From: Thermoplasmata archaeon
Lineage (GTDB): Archaea > Thermoplasmatota > Thermoplasmata > JAGHBH01
Length of the DNA stretch: 12,687 nucleotides
Assembly: GCA_021161085.1 (NCBI GenBank)
Contig: JAGHBH010000055.1
Span: forward strand, 1 to 12,687
Direction of reading: 5' to 3'
A program made the position numbers and the translations under genes. Within the stretch, counting starts at the first letter, position 1; each line of letters opens with the position of its first letter. The notes beneath the pieces are model-generated. The model was not told the origin of the DNA. It did no database searches and was given only the letters and a program-made list of their open reading frames with translations. This document shows, piece by piece, positions 5,586 to 12,687 of the stretch.

Positions 5586-6539
5586 ATGAACAAGGCGTAC
5601 GCGTGGTTCCGCATCGTCCGCCCGCCCATCGTATTCATCGGGGTCTTTGGCTCTACCGTGACCGCCTTGGTCTTCCAGGGTCGTCCGGGGGCCATGGATT
5701 TTTCCGTATCCTACCACATGTGGGCCTTCGTGTTTTCCATGTTCTGCTGGGGGATGCTCTGGGGGGGCATAATGGTGCACAACGACTACACGGATCTGAA
5801 GTCGGACATGGTGAACAGACCGCACAAGCCCATCCCCTCGGGTGCCATAACACCCCGGCAGGCCCACTACGGCGGCATGGCCATGATGACGCTCGGATGG
5901 CTGCTCCCGGTTCCCTTTCTCTATCCCATCGGCTTTTCTTACGCTCTCTCCGCCTTCTTCTGGGGTTTCACGCTGTGGCTCGTGGGGGTGGTCTACAACT
6001 ACTGGGGAAAGAACTGGGGGTTCATAGGTCACGCCCTGGTCGCCTGGGGAGTGGCCCTCATACCTCTCTACGGTGGAGCCCTGGTCAGCCCCTACGAGGG
6101 CATGGCGCTCCTCTTCCCACTTTTCCTGGCCATATTCATCAGCGAGATAGGAAGGGAGATCGTGGTCTGCGCCGGCGACTACTACGGAGACGTCCGGCAG
6201 GGATGGAAAACGGTGCCCGTCCTCCACGGAAGGAAACGGGCCATGCAGATGGTCCCCCTCTTTTTCGCCGGCTTCCTCCCCTTCTACGCCATCCCCTATT
6301 TCGGATGGCTGGGCTACCCCCCCTTCTTCAGCCCGATATACTTCTGGGGATACACCATATTCATCACAGGCCTCTACCTCTGCTGGCTGGCCATATACTA
6401 CACCCTGACGCACACGGACGACGAAAAGAGGATATGGCGGAGCTTCGAGATATACGCCAGAACCCTGACCAGGCTGTTCATAATCTTCACCCAGTTCGTC
6501 ATGCTCGCCGAGGCATTCTGGGGGGTTGGCGCAGGATAA
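5586..6539 (+). CDS. UbiA-family prenyltransferase (membrane), group uncertain
   Basis: A 317-residue polytopic membrane enzyme of the UbiA superfamily, which transfers an isoprenyl chain from a diphosphate to an acceptor using Mg2+. The first Asp motif is NDYTDLKSD (N66, D70, D74) followed by RPHKPIPSG, and the second is GREIVVCAGDYYGDVRQG (D198, D202). About eight hydrophobic segments are present, the first from residue 15 (RPPIVFIGVFGSTVTALVF). The substrate cannot be read off. Archaeal members include digeranylgeranylglyceryl phosphate synthase (ether lipids) and quinone or heme prenyltransferases. The second motif differs from the usual lipid-synthase block (KDxEDxEGD), so a quinone- or other-aromatic role is possible. 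It is Trp/Tyr-rich. It is monocistronic by promoter position and converges on the lipocalin-like gene. Confidence 0.92.
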   Translation: MNKAYAWFRIVRPPIVFIGVFGSTVTALVFQGRPGAMDFSVSYHMWAFVFSMFCWGMLWGGIMVHNDYTDLKSDMVNRPHKPIPSGAITPRQAHYGGMAMMTLGWLLPVPFLYPIGFSYALSAFFWGFTLWLVGVVYNYWGKNWGFIGHALVAWGVALIPLYGGALVSPYEGMALLFPLFLAIFISEIGREIVVCAGDYYGDVRQGWKTVPVLHGRKRAMQMVPLFFAGFLPFYAIPYFGWLGYPPFFSPIYFWGYTIFITGLYLCWLAIYYTLTHTDDEKRIWRSFEIYARTLTRLFIIFTQFVMLAEAFWGVGAG

Positions 6540-6546
6540 GGAGGGA

Positions 6547-6576
6547 AAGAGAGAAAAGATGGCAAAAAGAAAGAAG
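6547..6576 (-). terminator. T-rich tract behind the lipocalin-like gene
   Basis: On the minus strand this stretch reads TTTCTTTTTGCCATCTTTTC, with T-runs of five and four, and lies about 45 bases past the lipocalin-like stop. Such clustered T-runs are typical archaeal terminators. The opposite strand is A-rich and gives no equivalent signal for the convergent UbiA gene. Confidence 0.5.
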
Positions 6577-6619
6577 GGAAAGGGGTTGGCATTGGGCGTA
6601 GAGTGGGGTAATGGCGATT

Positions 6620-7168
6620 CTATGCTTTCGTGTAAACAGAAGTGGATGTCATACCGGCCATTGTAAACGTAAGGGTGAGCTTATTTCCCTCAATTTTATA
6701 GTCCATGACCAGAGTCATACTGTTGTCCGTTATTGCCAGTTTTCCTCCGCCTCTGTCTTCCCACTGGAAAGAAGAGGTGTTGGTCCCATCATAATATGTA
6801 CCCGTTCCGTCGCTGTGAAACTCAATCCACTCACCGCTTCCATTGGTGCGCATTGCCGAGGGGAGACCACCACCACTGGACTCTGTATATTCCAGATTCC
6901 ACTTGCCCACAAGTGGGTTGCTCATGAAGACAAAGAACGCTAGAGCAGCCCCGACTACTATTATCACCACCACGGCGGCGATGATTATGGGCAACTTGCT
7001 TTTCTTTTGCCGCACACCGCCAAGAGACTCCGATGGATGTTCCACCGCAGACCCCCGACTCTGAGGGAGAGAAGTCTGGGGTTCCTGCTGGGGCGGCTGT
7101 TCTTCCGGCCGGGAAGCGGGTTGATTTATATTCTCCATCTGGGGAGGTTGTATATCTCCTTCTTCCAT
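6620..7168 (-). CDS. Membrane-anchored lipocalin-like domain protein
   Basis: A 182-residue protein with three parts: a Pro/Gln/Glu-rich disordered N-terminus (about 1-52), a basic stop (RQKKSK) followed by a single membrane helix at about 61-82 (IIIAAVVVIIVVGAALAFF), and a beta-rich C-terminal domain from about 85. That domain opens with PLVGKWNLEY and has EFHSDGTGTYY, FQWEDRGGGKLAI, YKIEGNKLTLTF and a final VYTKA, the pattern of small lipocalin-like calycin domains in which W of GKW closes the barrel. The inside-positive rule puts the barrel outside the cell. ATG 7168 is preferred (preceded by GGGTGG), but GTG 7177, three codons upstream and about 4 bases from the predicted transcript start, is possible. 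No ligand is known; family placement is by pattern. Confidence 0.72.
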   Translation of the reverse strand: MEEGDIQPPQMENINQPASRPEEQPPQQEPQTSLPQSRGSAVEHPSESLGGVRQKKSKLPIIIAAVVVIIVVGAALAFFVFMSNPLVGKWNLEYTESSGGGLPSAMRTNGSGEWIEFHSDGTGTYYDGTNTSSFQWEDRGGGKLAITDNSMTLVMDYKIEGNKLTLTFTMAGMTSTSVYTKA

Positions 7169-7200
7169 ATTATCCACCCGAGGAGTGATTATTCTGTTCC

Positions 7201-7213
7201 TTTATAATATTTA
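7201..7213 (-). promoter_or_regulatory. TATA box for the lipocalin-like gene
   Basis: The minus strand reads TAAATATTATAAA, centred about 39 bases before ATG 7168 and 30 before GTG 7177. The predicted transcription start is near 7181. Confidence 0.55.
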
Positions 7214-7378
7214 GGGTGCTTTTACATCTATGTTCGAATACAGCGAGGAAGATGTTGTCCCATGAACCCGATGGCCGTCCGCCGTCCCATATATCCATAG
7301 ATAGTGATGGTGCATCCCTATGATTATAGAATTTTTGGCCCCCCCAACGGGCACGGTGGAATGGGGTCGGGGTCTCTA

Positions 7379-8773
7379 TCACACAGGGGGGGCTTCTCTG
7401 ATGTATCCCTCACGCATGAGCAGCTGGGTCTTTTCCCTGGACGCCTTTATCAGGGCCTCCGCCTCCTCCCTGATCTCCTGACGGCTCTTCTTGATTCCGG
7501 CCAGTCCCTGTTCCATGGCCTTCTCCGCCACGGCCACGGCCTCGTTGACGAACACATCCATCTCCTCCATGGTGGGCACTATGTACTCCTCGTGTATTCC
7601 CTTCTCCTCCGCGGTCTCGGCTATGGCATAGGCGGCGGCTATGTGCATCTCGTCGCTTATGGTCCTCGCACGAACGTCCAGCGTCCCCCGGAAGATGCCC
7701 GGGAAGCCTATGCTGTTGTTCACCTGGTTGGGGAAATCGCTCCTCCCCGTGCCTATCACCCGGACGCCGGCCTCCTTCGCCTCCCAGGGCCATATCTCCG
7801 GCACCGGGTTGGCCTCTATCAACGCCACGGCGTCGTCCGCCATCCTCTCCATCCACTCCTTCTTTATGGTCCCGGGACCGGGTTTGGATGCGCTCACCAG
7901 AACATCAGCCCCCACCAGGGCCTCCGCTATCCCGCCCGTCCTCCCCTCCCCGTTCGTGGTCAACGCCAGCTCCCACTTGTAGGGGTTTGTCTCCTTTCCT
8001 TCCTCCAGGTCGCGCCTGCCGGGGTGCAGTATCCCCCTGCTGTCCACCACCACGATGTTCCTTCCGGGAACGCCGGCCTTGAGGAGTGTCCTGGCCAGGC
8101 AGATGTTGGCCGCCCCCGCTCCCACCAGCGTTATCTTTACCTCCTCCAGTTTCTTTCCCACGACCTTCAGGCCGTTTATCACCCCGGCCAGACTGATGGC
8201 GGCGGTGCCCTGCTGGTCGTCATGCCACACGGGGATGTCCATCTCCCTTCTCAGCCTGTCCAGGATGTAGAAGCAGTCCGGCGTGCGTATGTCCTCCAGG
8301 TTTATTCCCCCGAAGGTGGGTTCAAGCAGTTTGACCGTCTCTATAAAGACATCCGGGTCCCTGGTGTCTATCATCAGTGCCGTGGCGTCCACACCCCCCA
8401 GATACTTGAACAGCAGGCTCTTCCCCTCCATCACGGGATATCCGGCCAAAGGCCCTATGTCTCCCAGACCCAGCACCCGGGTCCCGTTGGACGCCACCGC
8501 TATGTAGTTCCACCGGTTGGTGTGCTCGTAGACAGCCAGCGGATCCCTCTCTATGGCCCTGCAGGGCTCGGCGACCCCCGGGGTGTACCACACGCCAAAA
8601 TCGTCGAAATCCCTTATCTGGCACTTGGGGAGGACCTCCACCTTTCCACGGTAGAAGGGATGCCATCTCATGGCCCTCTTCCCTGGCAGCTTCGCCCTCT
8701 CCAGCCGGCTGCCGTCATCCACTCCTTTCATTTCCTTCCCGTCGTCCGTGGGGGCATCTTCCTTCCGGGACAT
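7379..8773 (-). CDS. Malic enzyme, NAD(P)-dependent (oxaloacetate-decarboxylating)
   Basis: A 464-residue enzyme converting malate to pyruvate and CO2 with reduction of NAD(P)+. The short prokaryotic-type layout is complete. DFGVWYTPGVAEPCR holds the catalytic Tyr (Y63) and GLGDIGPLAGYPVMEGK the catalytic Lys (K118). The metal ligands are E160 and D161 (GINLEDI) and D186 (VWHDDQQGTA). The Rossmann fingerprint is VGAGAANICLAR (about 217-228), and FPNQVNNSIGFPGIFRGTLD is the C-terminal signature. There is no phosphotransacetylase domain, unlike full-length MaeB. NAD versus NADP preference is not clear from the motif. The first 30 residues are charged and not family-like; ATG at codon 15 (8731) is a possible later start. 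A TATA box 35 bases upstream with GAGGTTG before the ATG supports 8773. It is a single-gene unit. Confidence 0.96.
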   Translation of the reverse strand: MSRKEDAPTDDGKEMKGVDDGSRLERAKLPGKRAMRWHPFYRGKVEVLPKCQIRDFDDFGVWYTPGVAEPCRAIERDPLAVYEHTNRWNYIAVASNGTRVLGLGDIGPLAGYPVMEGKSLLFKYLGGVDATALMIDTRDPDVFIETVKLLEPTFGGINLEDIRTPDCFYILDRLRREMDIPVWHDDQQGTAAISLAGVINGLKVVGKKLEEVKITLVGAGAANICLARTLLKAGVPGRNIVVVDSRGILHPGRRDLEEGKETNPYKWELALTTNGEGRTGGIAEALVGADVLVSASKPGPGTIKKEWMERMADDAVALIEANPVPEIWPWEAKEAGVRVIGTGRSDFPNQVNNSIGFPGIFRGTLDVRARTISDEMHIAAAYAIAETAEEKGIHEEYIVPTMEEMDVFVNEAVAVAEKAMEQGLAGIKKSRQEIREEAEALIKASREKTQLLMREGYIREAPPV

Positions 8774-8805
8774 ACGCCAACCTCGGAGGTGGAGGCGATG
8801 GAGGG

Positions 8806-8811
8806 TATAAA
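8806..8811 (-). promoter_or_regulatory. TATA box for the malic enzyme gene
   Basis: The minus strand reads ATCTTTATACC, centred about 35 bases before ATG 8773. It sits in the 69-base gap after the UbiA stop and so separates malic enzyme from the upstream gene row. Confidence 0.6.
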
Positions 8812-8842
8812 GATATCCCCCGGGCTCGGTCTCCAGAACCCC

Positions 8843-9859
8843 CTACCCCAGAGTGAAGGTAAGAGCTAGGAGAACCTGGGAGGCGATGAGCATGTAGTAC
8901 ATGTGGGTCCACACCCCCGTGTTCTCGAACCCCTCCTCCGGGTGGAAGGAGAGATCCTGGAGCTTCTGTCCCACATACAGCCCCCACAGCACCATCACCG
9001 TTACCAACAGGGTTCCAAGCGGGAGGGCCCCCAGGAACACGAACAGGGGTATGGAGATGAAGGGGAACACGAAGAAATAGCTCACCATGTGGGCCGCCCG
9101 CTCCAGACCGTAGTGTATGGGAAGCGTCTCCATGCCGTATTTCCTGTCCCCCTCCACGTCACCGAAATCCTTGGTGGCCGAGGCGCCGAGAAGGAACACA
9201 CCCAGAAAGACAGCCACGGCCATGATGGGGGGGTCGAAGGCGTCCGCTCCCGGGACCACCACCCAGCCCGCCATGGGCAACAATGCCCCCCTCGCCAGTG
9301 CTATGGTGAGGTTGTTGAACCACAGCCTCTTCTTCAGCTGGAGAGGGGGGGTGCTGTACATTATGCTGAGAAGTATGAACAGGGAGATAAGCATGCCGAA
9401 CTGGATGTTCACGGCGAAGGAGAGGAACATGGAGCCCAGATATAGAATGAGAGCGGTCAGGGCCGCTCCCCTCTTGGTTATACGCCCGCTCGGTATGGGC
9501 CTGCTGGGCTTATTTATACGGTCTATATCGATATCAGTGACCTGGTTGTATATGTTGGAAGCGGCGTTGGCGTATCCCACCAGAAGCCCGGCCGCCACGG
9601 CCTTGAGAAAGAAACCGCCGGGATCCTCCAGCCCCGGGCGGAAATACGCATAGGCCATTATGGTCCCGGAGAGGCTGGATATGACATGGGGAGGGAAGGG
9701 CATGGGCCGACCCAGTTCTATCAATGTCATCCCCTTGTTCCAGATATACCGGAACAGCCCCTCCTCCGCTCCCGCGGCTGATCCCTCTTCCGGCTCTCCG
9801 GGGGCGTCTATCAACGGCCGGTCGTCTGCCGCTCCACCGTCATCAGGATGTTCCGACAT
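8843..9859 (-). CDS. UbiA-family prenyltransferase, second and divergent paralogue
   Basis: A 338-residue membrane enzyme. After an acidic, disordered N-terminus (about 1-34) comes the UbiA core. The first Asp motif is NQVTDIDIDRINKPSRPIPSG (N105, D109, D113), then MYSTPPLQLKKRLWFNN (about 167-183), and the second Asp motif is ATKDFGDVEGDRKYG (D231, D234, D238). About eight or nine hydrophobic segments follow the family spacing. The YSTPPLxLK and KDFGDVEGD blocks are close to the lipid/chlorophyll-synthase branch, which includes archaeal digeranylgeranylglyceryl phosphate synthase, so this copy is the better candidate of the two for ether-lipid synthesis. That assignment is inference. It begins 24 bases after the RND exporter stop, with GGAGG two bases before the ATG (tight spacing), so it is probably the last gene of that operon. 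Confidence 0.92.
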   Translation of the reverse strand: MSEHPDDGGAADDRPLIDAPGEPEEGSAAGAEEGLFRYIWNKGMTLIELGRPMPFPPHVISSLSGTIMAYAYFRPGLEDPGGFFLKAVAAGLLVGYANAASNIYNQVTDIDIDRINKPSRPIPSGRITKRGAALTALILYLGSMFLSFAVNIQFGMLISLFILLSIMYSTPPLQLKKRLWFNNLTIALARGALLPMAGWVVVPGADAFDPPIMAVAVFLGVFLLGASATKDFGDVEGDRKYGMETLPIHYGLERAAHMVSYFFVFPFISIPLFVFLGALPLGTLLVTVMVLWGLYVGQKLQDLSFHPEEGFENTGVWTHMYYMLIASQVLLALTFTLG

Positions 9860-9883
9860 TCCCTCCGTTATCAGGAGGCATTC

Positions 9884-12433
9884 TTATGTTTTTTCGCCCC
9901 CCGTCCTCTTCTGTTTCATCTTTTTCCTGGCCATGGCCATGAGCACCACCGGTGTGACCAGGACAGCCGCCAGTATGCTGTACGCTATCATCGCTGCGGT
10001 TATTATGCCGAAATCCGAGAAGATGGGTATGCCCGCTATGACCAGGATGCCGAAGCCGAAGATGGTGGTAAGGGCGCTGATGAACAGTGCGGCCCCGGTG
10101 TTCTCCAGGGTGTTGTGCAGGGCCCGGGACGGGGGATGTTTTGCCTCCTCTTCCCTGAACCTCTCCACCACGTGGATGGCGTAATCCACACCCAGCCCGA
10201 TGGTCAATGCGGTTATCATGATGGTCAGGGCGTTCAGGCTGATGCCCAGCAGCCACATGGTGCCGAGGCTGAGTGCGATGGTGACGAACACCGGAATGAG
10301 AGACACCAGACCCAGCACGAGGCTGCGGTATATCACCACCAGCACGAGGAGGGCGAACACCACGCTTATGATGGTGCTCTCTATCTGGCTGACGGACAGC
10401 TGGTCTATTATGGTCTGCACCACCACGACCCCCCCGGTCAGATGGGGAGTCCCCGCCTGAGGCGGCAGGCCCTCCCACGCGCCCTCGATGTCCTCCCAGG
10501 TCTCCCGGGTGATCAGCCTGTTGTCCGCGTCGTTGACCGCCACCACCTGGATGCGAACCACAGCCGCCGTATACCTGTCTGTCGCAGGGTCCCGGTATAG
10601 CATCTTTCCCATGGCCTGGGAATATGTCTGGCCCTTCAACGTATCATATGCCGTCCGGTTCTCTGACAGATAGTCGAAGAGCCCTCTGACATCCGCCGCC
10701 GTGGTCGTGTTGGTGGGTCGCCCCCTCTCGTCCAGATGATATACGACGGCGAGGGTGGAGTTCCTCTCCACGGCCTTCTCCACCAGGCTCCCCGGACCGG
10801 TGATGAAATAATCCCTCTCGCCGGTGACGCTGTCCTCCACATAGACCACCCGGCTGTCATCCCTGGCGTTGTCCTCCAGACGGTACACGCTCTCCAGGAA
10901 ATGGGGGTTGGCCAGGTCTTCTCCCTCCACGAGAACGTACACCGTGCTGTAAGTGCCTATCAGGAAATTCTCCCTTATGAGGTCGTTGGTGCTCACGCTC
11001 TCCCAGTCGTGGGGGAGGAACTCCTGCAGGTCGAACTCCACGGGCACCAGTGTCGCCCCGTAGAACCCGCCGGCCACCAGAAGAACCGTGGCCACAGCTA
11101 TGAACACCGGCCTCTCCTCCACCAAGTCGGCGGCGTATCCCATGACCCTGTCGATGGTGGGCGTGGCCCTTGGAGCGGCCCCCTCCGCACCCCTCCTTCT
11201 GTCCACCACCAGCCTTATGGATGTGTAGAATGTCAGGGCGAGAATGAAGGAGAATCCTATGCCCAGGGCACAGAGTATGCCGAACTCCCGGATGGGCGGG
11301 ACATCGGACACCACGTTGGACAGGAAGGCCACCACGGTGGTGACGAAGGCCAGGAACAGGGCAGCCCCCACCCTCCTTATGCTCGTTCCTATGCTGGCGG
11401 ACATGTCCATACCTTGGAAGAGACCCTCCTGGTATCTCCTGCTCAGGTGTACCGTATAGTCCACGCCCAGACCGACGATGAGGGGGACAACGGCCACATC
11501 CAGTATGGATATGACGAAACCCATGAGGGTGGCCAGGGAGAACGTCCATATTATGGCGATGATCAGAGTCAGCATGGGCGCCCACACATAGCTCATGTGG
11601 CGGAAGCTGCCCCACAGTATGAGGGTTATTATGACCAGTATCCCGATACCCAGAATGGCCATGGTGGGCCTTATGGTCTCCTCCATCTCGTGGGCTATGT
11701 AATACTCGCTGGTCTCACGCTCGCTGACCACATGGAGGGAGGCTGCGGACACGCTGTCCTTCACCTCTCCCACCACCCCCCGCAGCTCGCTCCGGGTGAG
11801 GTTCCCATCCAGCTCCACCAGTATGAGGGTGGCGGAGGCCGTGAAGTTCTCCATATCGAAATCCTTGCTCATTAGCAGACCGAAAAAGAATCGCAGGTCG
11901 TCCGGGTCAAGATCCATGTCGCCCCCGGTGAACTGCCCCGGGTCCATCTCGCCCGACACCAGATCCTGGAGAAGGGAGACCCTGGCCGCTATCTGCTCGT
12001 CCGGCGTGTTGAGAAGGGTCCTGCTCTCGTTGTAGCGATAGGAGAAGCTCAACGGGTCGAAGATGTAGTGGCACATCTCGTTGACCACTCCGGCCATCCC
12101 CTGTACGCCGACGACCCCCTCCACACTTGATGCGGCAGTGGTGATGTTGTACTGATCCCTGAGAGCCTTCGGCGAAAGGACGTTCCCCTCCGCGCCGGCG
12201 GCCTCCACGTATATGGCGTGGATGTAGGCGTCCCTGCCGAAATATCCCTCCAGCCTCTCGTTCGCTTCCACTATATCGTTGTCAGGGAAGAACGCCGAGA
12301 CATCGGTCTCGATAATGATGTTCTGAAGAGGCAGCGCCGCCAGAACGGTTATCAATAGGACACCCAGGATTATCGTCTTGGGCCGGGAGGTCACGCCCCT
12401 TGCGATCCACGAGAGGAACACATCGAATCCCAT
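9884..12433 (-). CDS. RND superfamily exporter, MMPL/HAE3 type
   Basis: An 849-residue transporter built from two homologous halves. Each half has one membrane helix, a large external domain, then five helices. TM1 is at about 20-38, external loop 1 at about 40-250, TM2-6 at about 253-410, TM7 at about 440-458, loop 2 at about 460-680, and the last five helices at about 690-838. The internal repeat shows in the matching proton-relay motifs GLGVDYTVHLSRRYQEG and GLGVDYAIHVVERFREE. Both Asp-Tyr pairs are intact, so a proton-driven pump is expected. Single-polypeptide relatives export lipids, hopanoids, mycolates or other hydrophobic molecules, and some archaeal members are uncharacterised. GGGTGA stands 4 bases before the ATG. 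The gene is 33 bases downstream of a zinc-ribbon gene and 24 bases upstream of a UbiA gene, so a prenyl-lipid cargo is a reasonable but unproven guess. Confidence 0.94.
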   Translation of the reverse strand: MGFDVFLSWIARGVTSRPKTIILGVLLITVLAALPLQNIIIETDVSAFFPDNDIVEANERLEGYFGRDAYIHAIYVEAAGAEGNVLSPKALRDQYNITTAASSVEGVVGVQGMAGVVNEMCHYIFDPLSFSYRYNESRTLLNTPDEQIAARVSLLQDLVSGEMDPGQFTGGDMDLDPDDLRFFFGLLMSKDFDMENFTASATLILVELDGNLTRSELRGVVGEVKDSVSAASLHVVSERETSEYYIAHEMEETIRPTMAILGIGILVIITLILWGSFRHMSYVWAPMLTLIIAIIWTFSLATLMGFVISILDVAVVPLIVGLGVDYTVHLSRRYQEGLFQGMDMSASIGTSIRRVGAALFLAFVTTVVAFLSNVVSDVPPIREFGILCALGIGFSFILALTFYTSIRLVVDRRRGAEGAAPRATPTIDRVMGYAADLVEERPVFIAVATVLLVAGGFYGATLVPVEFDLQEFLPHDWESVSTNDLIRENFLIGTYSTVYVLVEGEDLANPHFLESVYRLEDNARDDSRVVYVEDSVTGERDYFITGPGSLVEKAVERNSTLAVVYHLDERGRPTNTTTAADVRGLFDYLSENRTAYDTLKGQTYSQAMGKMLYRDPATDRYTAAVVRIQVVAVNDADNRLITRETWEDIEGAWEGLPPQAGTPHLTGGVVVVQTIIDQLSVSQIESTIISVVFALLVLVVIYRSLVLGLVSLIPVFVTIALSLGTMWLLGISLNALTIMITALTIGLGVDYAIHVVERFREEEAKHPPSRALHNTLENTGAALFISALTTIFGFGILVIAGIPIFSDFGIITAAMIAYSILAAVLVTPVVLMAMARKKMKQKRTGGEKT

Positions 12434-12466
12434 CTGTTCACCCGTCCACCGGACAGCCGGCCGGAA

Positions 12467-12687
12467 TCATTTTATCATGAGCCTGGCGCCGCACTCGGGA
12501 CATTTGAACTTGTACGGCTTCTTCGTTATCACCACCGGGGTCACCGTGCCGCATTTGGAGCATCTAACGGGCGTGGGCCTGGGTCCGCCCCTGTCTACCC
12601 CCTTCTCCTCTTTTTCTTGGGGGAGTTCCACCCCCTCTATGACCACCCCGCCCTCGGCCGCAGCGGTTTTCGCCCTCGACTCTGCCC
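12467..12687 (-). CDS. Zinc-ribbon domain protein (5' partial)
   Basis: The visible 72 C-terminal residues comprise a charged, Pro/Glu/Lys-rich linker (VELPQEKEEKGVDRGGPRP) and a C-terminal zinc ribbon with two knuckles, CSKCG and CPECG, separated by a strand pair that includes VVITKKPYKF. The frame stays open to the window edge and its start lies outside. Such ribbons are common in archaeal proteins of unknown role and bind nucleic acid or protein. It is followed after 33 bases by the exporter gene, which has no TATA box of its own in that gap, so they probably share a transcript. Function is unknown. Confidence 0.75.
   Translation of the reverse strand, partial: AESRAKTAAAEGGVVIEGVELPQEKEEKGVDRGGPRPTPVRCSKCGTVTPVVITKKPYKFKCPECGARLMIK

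Noticed and set aside
5424..6413. Long minus-strand open frame opposite the UbiA gene and the SBDS end
   Set aside because: It crosses two confirmed plus-strand genes and has charged low-complexity sequence without motifs.
7225..7245. GTTCGAATAC resembling a tRNA T-loop
   Set aside because: The flanking bases do not pair into a T-stem, and no acceptor or anticodon arms are found at the right distances.
7304..8869. A plus-strand open frame of over 500 codons opposite the malic enzyme gene
   Set aside because: The minus strand encodes a complete, motif-perfect malic enzyme. The plus frame is His/Gly/Pro-rich with no recognisable domain, as expected for an antisense shadow in DNA with GC-rich third positions.
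10736..11875. Long plus-strand open frame opposite the RND exporter
   Set aside because: The composition is His/Gly/Glu-rich, no domain is seen, and the minus strand has clear membrane helices and both GLGVDY motifs. It is a shadow.
1..12687. CRISPR array, insertion sequence, integrase, toxin-antitoxin or defence island
   Set aside because: No regularly spaced repeats, transposase or integrase motifs, terminal inverted repeats or known defence domains were seen on either strand.

Overview
The window looks like a piece of a euryarchaeal chromosome, most likely from the Thermoplasmata/Thermoplasmatota side of the tree. Evidence: an archaeal proteasome alpha subunit whose first 31 residues nearly match the remembered Thermoplasma protein, an SBDS gene directly behind it, TATA boxes of the TTTATATA type 25-40 bases before most transcription units, GTG starts, short or absent 5' leaders, and heavy use of ATA (Ile) and AGG (Arg). 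The GC-rich third positions produce many long antisense open frames that are not genes. The lineage call rests on remembered sequence similarity, not on a search.

Layout. (1) 1-336: the 3' part of an IscU/NifU scaffold gene (+). (2) 370-1398: a membrane-anchored cyclophilin (-) with an unusual modular build (zinc finger, membrane helix, calcium-type DxDxDG repeats, PPIase). (3) 1399-1772: 374 bases without a confident gene, holding a strong palindromic TATA element and a possible 28-codon gene (+). (4) 1773-3244: a two-gene unit (-), a zinc-ribbon protein whose stop overlaps the GTG start of a beta-CASP/metallo-beta-lactamase exonuclease. (5) 3448-3969: a V4R/DUF2378-like small-molecule sensor (+) with its own promoter. 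(6) 4087-5516: psmA and SBDS (+), the start of the classic archaeal proteasome-exosome superoperon, which ends here after SBDS. (7) 5586-6539: a UbiA-family prenyltransferase (+), predicted leaderless. (8) 6620-7168: a membrane-anchored lipocalin-like protein (-). (9) 7379-8773: malic enzyme (-). (10) 8843 to the right edge: a (-) gene row made of a zinc-ribbon protein (partial), a large RND/MMPL exporter and a second UbiA prenyltransferase.

How they fit together. Most of the content is housekeeping: Fe-S assembly, protein turnover, 60S-type ribosome maturation, RNA processing and C4/C3 carbon metabolism. Two themes stand out. One is envelope and lipid work: two divergent UbiA enzymes within 4 kb, one in a row with an MMPL-type exporter, plus two proteins that push folded domains through the membrane on a single N-terminal helix. 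The other is RNA handling: SBDS and the zinc-ribbon/beta-CASP pair. I found no CRISPR, IS element, tRNA, rRNA or defence locus. The most unusual items are the cyclophilin architecture, the zinc-ribbon/nuclease pair, the truncated superoperon and the possible small transcript near 1.53-1.66 kb.
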